The notes under the pieces were generated by a model that made no database searches, was not told where the DNA came from, and saw only the letters and a program-made list of their open reading frames with translations. Position numbers and translations under genes: made by a program. Positions 34,486 through 41,891 of a stretch of DNA of 64,000 nucleotides are shown piece after piece (the stretch's first letter is position 1; the number at the start of each line of letters is the position of its first letter). Source of the DNA: Brevundimonas sp. UBA6550 (GTDB lineage Bacteria > Pseudomonadota > Alphaproteobacteria > Caulobacterales > Caulobacteraceae); the NCBI RefSeq assembly GCF_002434505.1, contig NZ_DJKE01000011.1, forward strand, positions 42,336 to 106,335. Direction: 5' to 3'.

Positions 34486-34866
34486 CGGCAAGCTGAATCC
34501 CTGTAGCCGCTAAAGATGCCCAAATCCCGAAATCATGCATCCCCGACAGGAGAACTCGGCTGACGAGAACGTCCCCGCAGGATGGACGCGCCAGCTCTGC
34601 GGCCCGTCTCAACAGGAACGCCGGACGGCCCGCCCGAGGAGAGTTGTCGCACAACGTGCTGCGCCGGCGTGATCCGCAGGGCGGTTTCGACAAAGGGCTC
34701 CAGCAAGACGCTGCGTGCTCCGGCGATGTCAACCGCTCAACGCTGACGGCGACGCGGGGTTGGAGGCGACGGCCTGGCGCATCGGCATTTGGGGTTGGCG
34801 TCAGGCGACACGTCTTTCCAACGCCCGGCGGCGCTGGCGGCGCGGGGCTCCGCGCTGAGGACGACG
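34486..34866 (+). other. Intergenic region at the left border of the conjugation cluster
   Basis: A gap between the PAS gene and the end of the trb operon. Only shadow frames are present. As the downstream end of the element, it is where an attachment site or terminator would be expected, but I could not identify one. Confidence 0.4.
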
Positions 34867-35250
34867 TCAGAAGTCGAAGCCCAGCTGACCCTCCGCAAGG
34901 ATCGGACCGCTCCGGCGACGCGGCCGGAGCGTCGGCTTCGCGCTCGCCGAGGGAGGCGTCGGGTTCGGCTTGGCGGGCGGAGGGGCGATGGCGCGGCTCT
35001 CCCGTGCGCGCGTCGGCGCGGGCTTGAGCGGTCTGGCGACCGGATCAGGCATCGGGATCGCCGCCCCCCGGGTCGCGTTCCAGGCGGCGATGTCGCGCGC
35101 GCGCCAAGCCACTCGTCCGGGCGAGATCGCCACCGGTTCCGGGAAATCCCCAGCCTGACGCAGACGCCAGGTCGTCGTGCGGCCGAGGCCTGTCAACTCA
35201 CGGACCTGCCGCCAGCCCAGGAACCGCTCGAGCCCGTCGTCATGCGCCAT
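34867..35250 (-). CDS. AlpA/MerR-like helix-turn-helix protein of the conjugation cluster
   Basis: A 127-residue protein. The N-terminal HTH_17-type domain is FLGWRQVRELTGLGRTTTWR followed by LRQAGDFPEP, the layout of AlpA-type prophage and ICE regulators. A basic Pro-rich tail ends LGFDF. ATG 35250 was preferred over an in-frame upstream start because the HTH begins nearby. It is the last gene of the overlapping minus-strand series and may regulate excision or transfer genes. Confidence 0.7.
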   Translation of the reverse strand: MAHDDGLERFLGWRQVRELTGLGRTTTWRLRQAGDFPEPVAISPGRVAWRARDIAAWNATRGAAIPMPDPVARPLKPAPTRARESRAIAPPPAKPNPTPPSASAKPTLRPRRRSGPILAEGQLGFDF

Positions 35251-35425
35251 GACGCTGCTCCAGAAGCGCTGTCGCGCGATCCCCCATGACGGAGGCCAAG
35301 GCCGCCGCATCGTTGGCCGCGTCCAGAGGATCCCGGCTCCACCAGACCAACAACACGGCCTTGAGCGGATAGCTGACCGACGGGTCGTTGATCAGGGTCT
35401 CGAGACTGGGACGGTCAGGGGTCAT
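35240..35425 (-). CDS. Small conserved-looking protein in the conjugation cluster
   Basis: A 61-residue protein: LETLINDPSVSYPLKAVLLV followed by WWSRDPLDAANDAAALASVM. It is helical, with no known domain. It overlaps genes on both sides (11 bases with the AlpA-like gene, 4 with the HTH gene at 35422), which supports its being translated. Function unknown. Confidence 0.6.
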   Translation of the reverse strand: MTPDRPSLETLINDPSVSYPLKAVLLVWWSRDPLDAANDAAALASVMGDRATALLEQRHGA

Positions 35426-35733
35426 GCGCTCGCCTCCCGGCGCCGGGCCTCGCGCCGCAGCCGCTGACGCTCGCTCGATGAGGCGGCGGGCGCCGTGATC
35501 TGGGTCTCGGCCCACCGCTCCAGCAGGTCCAGCGGATAGTAGGGTTTGTTGCGGATGTGCCGACACGGCGGACCGCCCGACCCGGTCGAATAGGCGCGCG
35601 CCAGGGTCGTCGGCTTCATCCGGATGCCCTTGCCCTCCAGGAAGACCGACGCCTCCGCGCGCGTCAGCAGCGTCTCCCGAAGCGACGGGGCGGCCGCCTC
35701 CGCGCCGTCCCGAGCGGCCGTCTGGAAAGTCAT
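35422..35733 (-). CDS. Helix-turn-helix protein of the conjugation cluster
   Basis: A 103-residue protein with a degenerate HTH (LLTRAEASVFLEGKGIRMKP followed by TTLARAYSTG) and PYYPLDLLERWAETQI, as in excisionase-like proteins. A basic helical tail follows. It overlaps the lytic transglycosylase gene by four bases (ATGA). It may bind DNA to control transfer genes. Confidence 0.62.
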   Translation of the reverse strand: MTFQTAARDGAEAAAPSLRETLLTRAEASVFLEGKGIRMKPTTLARAYSTGSGGPPCRHIRNKPYYPLDLLERWAETQITAPAASSSERQRLRREARRREASA

Positions 35734-36338
35734 AGCCCGGTCCCTGTCGGCGCGCAGTCCCGCGACGATCGCACCCCGCGTCCCGCCGTGAGCGCGAGGT
35801 AGCAGTCGACCACGGAGACGACGTAGCTCCGGGTCTCGGCGATGTTCGGGATCCGACCCAGCCGGGCGACCCGATCGGGTCCGGCGTTATAGGCCGCGAG
35901 GGCGAGGCGGAGGTCGCCGAAGCGGAGGATCTGGCGGGCCAGGTAGGCGGCCCCGCCGCGCAGGTTGTCGTAGGGGTCGGATCGGTCGCGCACGCCAAGC
36001 TCGGCGGCCGTGGCCGGCATGAGTTGGGTCAGGCCGCAAGCGCCCGCGTGCGAACAGGCCCGGGTTCGATAGGCGCTTTCCACCACGACCAGGGCGTGAA
36101 GCAGTTTGCGGTCCAGACCATGCCGGTCGGCCGCTTCGGCGATGGCGTCGGCGAAGGGCTGGTCGAGGTCCATCAGACGGACGGCCTCGAGGTTTGGCGC
36201 TTCCGGCTGCGGCGTCGCCGGGACGGCGCCCACGAACAGGTCGCCGCCGGCCGGGCGCCAGTCGAGGCGGGTCTGGGCCGCCGCCGGCGCCGCCGTCAGG
36301 GCGACGACGGCGGCGAGAGCGAATCTGCGGCTCACCAT
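35730..36338 (-). CDS. Lytic transglycosylase (VirB1/SLT-like)
   Basis: A 202-residue protein with a signal peptide (ending APAAAQ). The SLT goose-lysozyme-like domain covers residues about 70-185: LLHALVVVESAYRTRACSHA with catalytic Glu in VVES, then GACGLTQLMPATAAELGVRD and LALAAYNAGPDRVARLG. It opens the cell wall for assembly of the mating pilus. It sits in the trb operon, overlapping traF by seven bases. Confidence 0.88.
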   Translation of the reverse strand: MVSRRFALAAVVALTAAPAAAQTRLDWRPAGGDLFVGAVPATPQPEAPNLEAVRLMDLDQPFADAIAEAADRHGLDRKLLHALVVVESAYRTRACSHAGACGLTQLMPATAAELGVRDRSDPYDNLRGGAAYLARQILRFGDLRLALAAYNAGPDRVARLGRIPNIAETRSYVVSVVDCYLALTAGRGVRSSRDCAPTGTGL

Positions 36339-36835
36339 GTCAGGATCTCCCGATAGACGCCCTCGATCTGGGCAGTCCTCACCGGCCCGAAATACCGGCT
36401 GTCCAGGCTGGACGGCGTATCGCCGAGCACCAGGCGTTCGTCGGCGGCGAGCCGGCGGCAGCCGCGCCAGGCCGGAAGCGCGACGCCTGCGCGATCCCGG
36501 GCGCGGATGCGGACGGTGCGCATCGGCGCGATCAGCCGCCGGCCGTCCGAACAGACCGCGTCGCCGCCCGTCGCCGCCACCCGTTTGATCAGCCGGACCT
36601 CGGCGGGCATCCCCTGGCGCGCGAGATAAGGCCGCACGACCTCGGGCTGACGAAGGGCGACCACCGCGCCACGCCCGAGGTTCCCAGCGTCGATGCGGAC
36701 ATAGACGCCCCGAGGCAGGCTCGGGCTCTCATTGATCAGGACGACGCCGGGACGCTGCGCCGCGACCGCGCCGAAGGCGAGGAGGCCGGCGGCGGGGACC
36801 ACGGCCGTCACGAGAAGACGACGGAGACGGGTCAT
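36332..36835 (-). CDS. traF: TraF-type S26 signal peptidase of conjugation system
   Basis: A 167-residue protein with an N-terminal membrane anchor. The peptidase S26 core is ESPSLPRGVYV, with the nucleophilic serine, and VRLIKRVAATGGDAVC with the general-base lysine. A late VLGDTPSSLDSRYFGPV box confirms the family. In RP4-type systems TraF matures and cyclises the pilin TrbC, which is encoded in the same operon. It overlaps trbI by four bases. Confidence 0.87.
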   Translation of the reverse strand: MTRLRRLLVTAVVPAAGLLAFGAVAAQRPGVVLINESPSLPRGVYVRIDAGNLGRGAVVALRQPEVVRPYLARQGMPAEVRLIKRVAATGGDAVCSDGRRLIAPMRTVRIRARDRAGVALPAWRGCRRLAADERLVLGDTPSSLDSRYFGPVRTAQIEGVYREILTW

Positions 36836-38010
36836 CGGCGATACGGCTCCAGAATGAGGTCGCGCGTGATCATCACCCGGACCGAAGCGCCCGCCCGGAC
36901 GCGTATGGACGGCCGGACGCGGAGCTCGCGATCGACGAGCCGTCCGCCGACCTGGGCGGCCTCGATCGAGGCGGCGCTCCCCGCACTGGCGGCGAACGAC
37001 CGATCCTCGGATCCGCCGCGCGCCCGTTCGCCCAGGGTCGTGATGGCGCCCGCGAACAGGGTGGCCGCGCCGAGCGGCGCAAGCCGACGATCCACGTCTC
37101 CCCGCACGCCCACCGCGCCTTGCGCGTCCACGCCCGGTTCTTCGGACAGGATCAGGCTCTTGCCGTTGGGAAGGATCAGCCGATCCCAGACCAGGAAGGC
37201 CCGCCGATCGCCGTGGGCGCTCTCGCCGTCGTGGCGCCCGATCAGGCGCGTCCCCTGAGGCACGACGAGATGGCGACCGGTGACGGAATCGGACACATTC
37301 TGGCTGACCGCAGCCACGACCGGACCGGGCCGCGACGTGTCCACCGCCGTCAGCAGCACGCCCGGGATGATCGCGCCGGCCTTCAGCTCATAAGGCGAGA
37401 CCGGCGCCAGGAGGCCGTGGGGACTGTAGATCGCGCCATAGTCCCGCATTGTCGAGGACGGCGGCGCCGCCGATCGCTCGCCTGCCGCCTGAACGGCGGC
37501 TCCGCTTGTCAGGCCGGCGAAGAACAGGCTGGACGCCCTGGCCTGGTCCGCCGGTCTCGGCCCGCCCGACGTCGCGGCGTAGGACGGCGCCGGCACACGC
37601 GCGGACGTCCTCGACGATGCGGGCGCCGAGTCGTCTGGCGTTGCCCCCCGACGCTCCGGCAGGACGTCCGCCTGCGGAAGCCGGTCATAGCTCGCCGGCT
37701 GATCGGTGACCCGCTCCGACGGTCGAACCCTGCCCCGGACCTCGCCCGCGCCCTCGGCGTTCGCGGCGTTCCGGGCCTGACGCGTCATCTGCGGCTGGAC
37801 GACGAAGGCCCAGGCGAGCGAGCCGGACACAAGCAGGGCGGCGACCATCACCGCACCCTGGACGACCGGTTTGCGAATCCGGATCGCGCCGGGCCGCGGC
37901 GCCCGGCCCATCAGCGGCGGCGGGGGCGCCTTGGGCGTCGGCGCCGTCACGGACGGCGGCGGCGCGACGTCGTCGCCAAGCTTGTCTGCAGGGAGATCGG
38001 GACCGGTCAT
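36832..38010 (-). CDS. trbI: TrbI/VirB10-like mating-channel protein
   Basis: A 392-residue protein. A Pro-rich cytoplasmic N-terminus precedes one inner-membrane helix (VQGAVMVAALLVSGSLAWAF, about residues 50-70). A linker follows, then the VirB10 beta-barrel/antenna region at about 190-390 (YELKAGAIIPGVLLTAVDTS, VPQGTRLIGRHDG, LPNGKSLILSEEPGVDAQGA). It links the inner and outer membranes in the type IV secretion channel. It overlaps trbG by four bases. Confidence 0.92.
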   Translation of the reverse strand: MTGPDLPADKLGDDVAPPPSVTAPTPKAPPPPLMGRAPRPGAIRIRKPVVQGAVMVAALLVSGSLAWAFVVQPQMTRQARNAANAEGAGEVRGRVRPSERVTDQPASYDRLPQADVLPERRGATPDDSAPASSRTSARVPAPSYAATSGGPRPADQARASSLFFAGLTSGAAVQAAGERSAAPPSSTMRDYGAIYSPHGLLAPVSPYELKAGAIIPGVLLTAVDTSRPGPVVAAVSQNVSDSVTGRHLVVPQGTRLIGRHDGESAHGDRRAFLVWDRLILPNGKSLILSEEPGVDAQGAVGVRGDVDRRLAPLGAATLFAGAITTLGERARGGSEDRSFAASAGSAASIEAAQVGGRLVDRELRVRPSIRVRAGASVRVMITRDLILEPYRR

Positions 38011-39056
38011 CGGGCGGCCCCCGGAAGGCGTCGGATACGGACGATCTGCGGACGACGGTCGCCGAGCCGGAGCTCGGCCTGGTCGAACAGGCGGTCGACG
38101 ATCAGGACGCCGTCGACCTGCCGATAGTTGACCAGCTGGAGATCCTCGCCGGCCCGGACGAAGAGGGCCGGCGCCTCGTCGATCGCAGCCCCTGGCGAGA
38201 GGGTGATGAAGGTTCGCGCGCCGTCATTGAAGGCGGCGGTCGGAGCCCAGCGCGGGGCCCGGCCGCGCGCCTCGATCCTGTAGCGCGCGTCAAGGGGCCC
38301 CTTGGGCGTCGCGGCCTCCACATCGACCGGCGGCAGGCCCGACGGCGGATCGGCGACCGGACGGCCCGGGGCGGCCACGCCATAGTCCCAGGCGATGGCG
38401 GCGTTGAAGGCGTCGGCGCCGCCGCTACGCAAGGTCAGCAGATAGACTCGCTGGCTGGTGGTCAGGACGAGGTTGGTCTCCAGACCCGCCTGCAGGGGTT
38501 TGATCAGGACATGGGTCCGGGCGCCGGCGCCGGCGCCCGATTGGCTTTCGCCGATCTGCCAGCGCACCGTATCCCCCGCCGCCTTGGCGGTGACCGTCTC
38601 GCCCGGCGCCAGGGTGAGGGTGGTGACCCTCAGGGGCGCGGTCCAGACCTCGTAGACCCGACCCTCTGACCAGCCGAACACCTGGACCCCGCCCACGAAA
38701 CCGTCGGCGCTCGAGGCGGCGCGGGCGGATCGGTTGGCCTGGGCGATCGCGGCGCGTCCGGATGGGGTTTCCGGCGCCGGCGTCGGGAGCCGACGCCGAC
38801 GCGGCGTCTCCGCCTGGGCGATCGCCTCGAGATAGGGGCGGGCCGTGGAGACCGGTTCGATGGGCGGCGGAGCCGCGTCCGCCTGCGACGAGGGGAAAGG
38901 CTCCGGTCCGACCTCGGATGTGGGGATTTCGGACGTGATCGCCTGGGACGGCGGCACGGGGTCGGCGTCCGCCCCTCGCAGCGGGGCGCAGCCGGACAGC
39001 GCGAGCGCGGCGGCGGCCGACAAGGCGGTCACGCTCAGGAAGCGTCGGGGGTCCAT
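38007..39056 (-). CDS. trbG: TrbG/VirB9-like outer-membrane channel lipoprotein
   Basis: A 349-residue protein. ATG 39056 gives a lipoprotein signal (ALALSGCAP), whereas an upstream frame to 39545 is a shadow of trbF. The VirB9 domain occupies the C-terminal 200 residues (GRVYEVWTAPLRVTTLTLAP, VYLLTLRSGG, TFITLSPGAAIDEAPALFVR, LVNYRQVDGVLIVDRLFDQA). It forms the outer-membrane core complex with TrbI. It overlaps trbF by 22 bases. Confidence 0.92.
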   Translation of the reverse strand: MDPRRFLSVTALSAAAALALSGCAPLRGADADPVPPSQAITSEIPTSEVGPEPFPSSQADAAPPPIEPVSTARPYLEAIAQAETPRRRRLPTPAPETPSGRAAIAQANRSARAASSADGFVGGVQVFGWSEGRVYEVWTAPLRVTTLTLAPGETVTAKAAGDTVRWQIGESQSGAGAGARTHVLIKPLQAGLETNLVLTTSQRVYLLTLRSGGADAFNAAIAWDYGVAAPGRPVADPPSGLPPVDVEAATPKGPLDARYRIEARGRAPRWAPTAAFNDGARTFITLSPGAAIDEAPALFVRAGEDLQLVNYRQVDGVLIVDRLFDQAELRLGDRRPQIVRIRRLPGAAR

Positions 39057-39718
39057 GAGACATCCTCGATCTTGAGGCCAAGGGGATTGCGCATCAGCTC
39101 GGCCTCGTTGCGCGGCGGCTGGTGGGCGACGGTGATCAGGGCGCGCCACCGCTCGGCCCCGGCCTGCCGGCCGTTCACGAAGCGGGTCTCGCGCCATTGC
39201 AGGTCGAAGGTGCGCTCGCTGCGGCGGACCACGTTCAGCACCTCGACATTGACCGCTTCCCGACCGACCTGGGCGAACGGGTCGTTGGCCTGAGCCCAGT
39301 CGTTCAGGAAGGCCGAGGCCTTCGGCGTGAGCAGATCGTAGGCGCGCAGCCAGTTCTGCCGGATCACGATCGGGTCGATCGATTTGGACCGGACGTCCCG
39401 GATCCATTGGGCGAGCGCATAACCGGTCTGGGCTTCGGTGGGCGCATACCGGCCGTCCAGGGCCGTGATCTTCTGGGTCTGGCCCCAGTCGGACACCTCG
39501 ACGACGAAGGGCCGGACCACGGCCCGATCGGCCTGGACCCACCAACCGGCGCCGAGAAAGACCGCCAGCGCGAGATTGGCCAGGGCGATGCGGCGCCAGT
39601 TGCGGGCATGGGCGATGGAGAGGCCCATCCGGTCGTCCCAGATCTGGCCGGCCCTCTGGTAGGGGGTCGCCTCGGGCGACGCGGTCAGGGCGCGCTTGGG
39701 CTTGAAGAAGGGATGCAT
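39035..39718 (-). CDS. trbF: TrbF/VirB8-like assembly protein
   Basis: A 227-residue protein. An N-terminal membrane helix (IALANLALAVFLGAGWWVQ) precedes a periplasmic NTF2-like VirB8 domain (RPFVVEVSDWGQTQKITALD, YALAQWIRDVRSKSIDPIVI, VRRSERTFDLQWRETRFVNG). The ATG at 39718 is just past the trbL stop. It nucleates assembly of the conjugation channel. Confidence 0.92.
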   Translation of the reverse strand: MHPFFKPKRALTASPEATPYQRAGQIWDDRMGLSIAHARNWRRIALANLALAVFLGAGWWVQADRAVVRPFVVEVSDWGQTQKITALDGRYAPTEAQTGYALAQWIRDVRSKSIDPIVIRQNWLRAYDLLTPKASAFLNDWAQANDPFAQVGREAVNVEVLNVVRRSERTFDLQWRETRFVNGRQAGAERWRALITVAHQPPRNEAELMRNPLGLKIEDVSWTPDAS

Positions 39719-39720
39719 GC

Positions 39721-41106
39721 TCAATCCTCGGATCCGACGGCGGGCTTGAGGGCGCCGCTGTTCTCGCCGGCCGGCATCAGGCCGCGACCGGCGTTGGCGA
39801 TGAAGAAGGCCTGGAGGGCGGCGGATCGGCCGGCGGCGCGTCCCCCCGTCGGCGCCCCGCCCAACGGCCGGTCCTCGGACAGGGACGGCCGGGACCGGGT
39901 CTCGGCCTGGGCGCCGGCCTTGACCGGATTCGGTGCGGACGGCTCCGGCTGAGGCGGCGGCGCCTCCGACGGCGCAGGGGTGGGAGACCGGGGGCCGGCC
40001 GCAGCGTCCGAGGTCGGTGCGGCGTCGGTGCTGGACGGCGCCGGAGCGCGCGCGCGACCGCCTGACCCCGATCCGGGTCCGGGGCTCGGGGATGGCCGGG
40101 GTCCGCCGCCCGAAGGCGCGCCTCCGGTGGACGGGCCGCCCCCCAAGGGCCGCGCCCCGGAGGCGGCGCCCGCGGCGGATCGGGAGGACCCGCTGACCGC
40201 CGCGGCCCGTCCGGCCAGGGCCCCGACGCCCGCGGCGCCGCCGACGACGAGGGCCCCGGCCCCGGCGACGGCGAGCCCTCCGGTCAGGGCCGCGCCCGCC
40301 CCGAGCGCGGGGCCGCCGGTCACCAGGGCCGAGGCCAGATTGGGGATGAAGATCGCCAGCATCGCCAGCAGCAGGGCGGCGACCAGAATGGCGAGCGCCT
40401 CATAGATGTCGGGATTGGCGGAGGGCTGCAGCTGATCGAAGATCGTCCGCGCGCCGGAGACCACGATGGCCAGGGCGAGCACCTTGAGCCCCGAGGAGAC
40501 GACATAGCCGAGGGGCCGTTCGGCCAGGAAGGCGGTCTTGTTCCAGATGCCGAACGGCAGCAGGACGAAGCCGCCCAGGGTGACGATCTTGAACTCCAGC
40601 AGGGAGACGATGATCTGCAGGGCCAGGACGGCGAAGGCCAGCATGACGCCGATCATCGCCAGGCCGAGGATCAGGGCGTCGGCCATATTGCCCATGACGT
40701 CGAGCGGGTTCTCGACCGGCGCCGGCGTCTCTCCCAGGGCCTTCACGATCTCCCAACCCTGCTGGAGGATGGCGCCCGGGTTCAGGAACTCCTCGCGCGA
40801 CAGGGCGCCGCCCCCGGCCGTCAGACCCAGCTCCAGAAACCCGGCGTAGAGGGTCTCGGAAAGGGCCTGCCAGTCGTTGATGATCCAGGCGAAGGCGCCG
40901 ATCAGCAGGACCTTGCCGAAGCCAGACGCCAGCACCTCGCGATTGGGCGAGAGCGCCCACTGGATCCCGGTCAGGGCCACGACGAGCGCGATCAACAGAC
41001 CGAAGACGCCGTTGACCGATCCGGACAGCGCGTCGAAGCCTGCGGTGACGGTGTTGGAAAACACCACCATCAACTCGTTCGGGGTCTCCATTCCGGGGGC
41101 GGCCAT
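39721..41106 (-). CDS. trbL: TrbL/VirB6-like membrane protein
   Basis: A 461-residue protein. The first 290 residues hold about six to seven membrane helices (GVFGLLIALVVALTGIQWAL, VLLIGAFAWIIND, LAMIGVMLAFAVLALQIIVS). The C-terminal 170 residues are low-complexity and rich in Gly, Pro, Ala and Ser, as in many TrbL proteins. It is an inner-membrane component of the mating channel. trbK, which often follows trbJ, is not visible between trbJ and trbL (11 bases). Confidence 0.9.
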   Translation of the reverse strand: MAAPGMETPNELMVVFSNTVTAGFDALSGSVNGVFGLLIALVVALTGIQWALSPNREVLASGFGKVLLIGAFAWIINDWQALSETLYAGFLELGLTAGGGALSREEFLNPGAILQQGWEIVKALGETPAPVENPLDVMGNMADALILGLAMIGVMLAFAVLALQIIVSLLEFKIVTLGGFVLLPFGIWNKTAFLAERPLGYVVSSGLKVLALAIVVSGARTIFDQLQPSANPDIYEALAILVAALLLAMLAIFIPNLASALVTGGPALGAGAALTGGLAVAGAGALVVGGAAGVGALAGRAAAVSGSSRSAAGAASGARPLGGGPSTGGAPSGGGPRPSPSPGPGSGSGGRARAPAPSSTDAAPTSDAAAGPRSPTPAPSEAPPPQPEPSAPNPVKAGAQAETRSRPSLSEDRPLGGAPTGGRAAGRSAALQAFFIANAGRGLMPAGENSGALKPAVGSED

Positions 41107-41117
41107 GACAGCGCGCC

Positions 41118-41891
41118 TCAGTCCCGGGCGCGGGACAAGGGGTTGAAGGTCGGAGCGGCCGGCGTGGCGGTCTCGCGTCCCCAGAAGCGACGGCGCGCCT
41201 CGACCGCGGCGTCGCGGTCGGCGGCCTGGCGCGCCGCGCCCTCGGCCATCAGCCGGGACTGGGCCAGGAGCACGGTCCGCAGGCTCGCCAGGTCCTCGGC
41301 GAGGACCGACAGCATCTGGGTCGATGACTGGATCGCGGCCGTCTCGCCCTCCGCCGCCGCGCTCGCGGCCAGGGCGCCTCTCAGCCGGCCGTCGCGGCTG
41401 CGGGCCAGTTGCTCCAGCTGCGCCGCCGTGCGCGCCAGGTCCTCGGCGGTCCGGCGGGCGGTCGTGGACCGTTCGGCGCCGAGGGCCGCGAGGTCCGAGC
41501 GGGACAGATCGTCCGGGTACAGATTTGCGAACTGCCGCTGCACGCCGTCCAGGGTCGAGGCCGCGCCCCGGACCGTGCGCGCCAGCGCGCCGATGTCGCG
41601 CAGGGTCTCCGAAGACTCCGCGAGATGGCTATAGGGCGACGCCGCGAGGCTGCGGGCCTGATTGGCCAGGGCGCGACTCTCGTTGGCGAGGCTCTCGATC
41701 TGCCGCGCGGCCGAGAGCATGGCCTCGACATCGGCCTTGGCGTCATACACCGCCCATTGCGCGCGGGCCGGTTGGGGCGCCGCCGCGAGCGTCAGCGCCA
41801 GCGCGGCGAGCCCGCACAGCCAGCGGCGGCTATTCGGCCGCGAGACGCGGGGCGACGGCCGGGTCGAAGCTGTCGAAGACGCTGTCGACAT
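41118..41891 (-). CDS. trbJ: TrbJ/VirB5-like pilus-associated protein
   Basis: A 257-residue protein with a signal peptide (LAALALTLAAAPQPARAQ) and a helical mature part (VYDAKADVEAMLSAARQIES, LANESRALANQARSL, DLARTAAQLEQLARSRDG) typical of TrbJ/VirB5. The start overlaps the end of trbE by 62 bases, unusually long, but no other Met is available near the signal peptide. Confidence 0.88.
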   Translation of the reverse strand: MSTASSTASTRPSPRVSRPNSRRWLCGLAALALTLAAAPQPARAQWAVYDAKADVEAMLSAARQIESLANESRALANQARSLAASPYSHLAESSETLRDIGALARTVRGAASTLDGVQRQFANLYPDDLSRSDLAALGAERSTTARRTAEDLARTAAQLEQLARSRDGRLRGALAASAAAEGETAAIQSSTQMLSVLAEDLASLRTVLLAQSRLMAEGAARQAADRDAAVEARRRFWGRETATPAAPTFNPLSRARD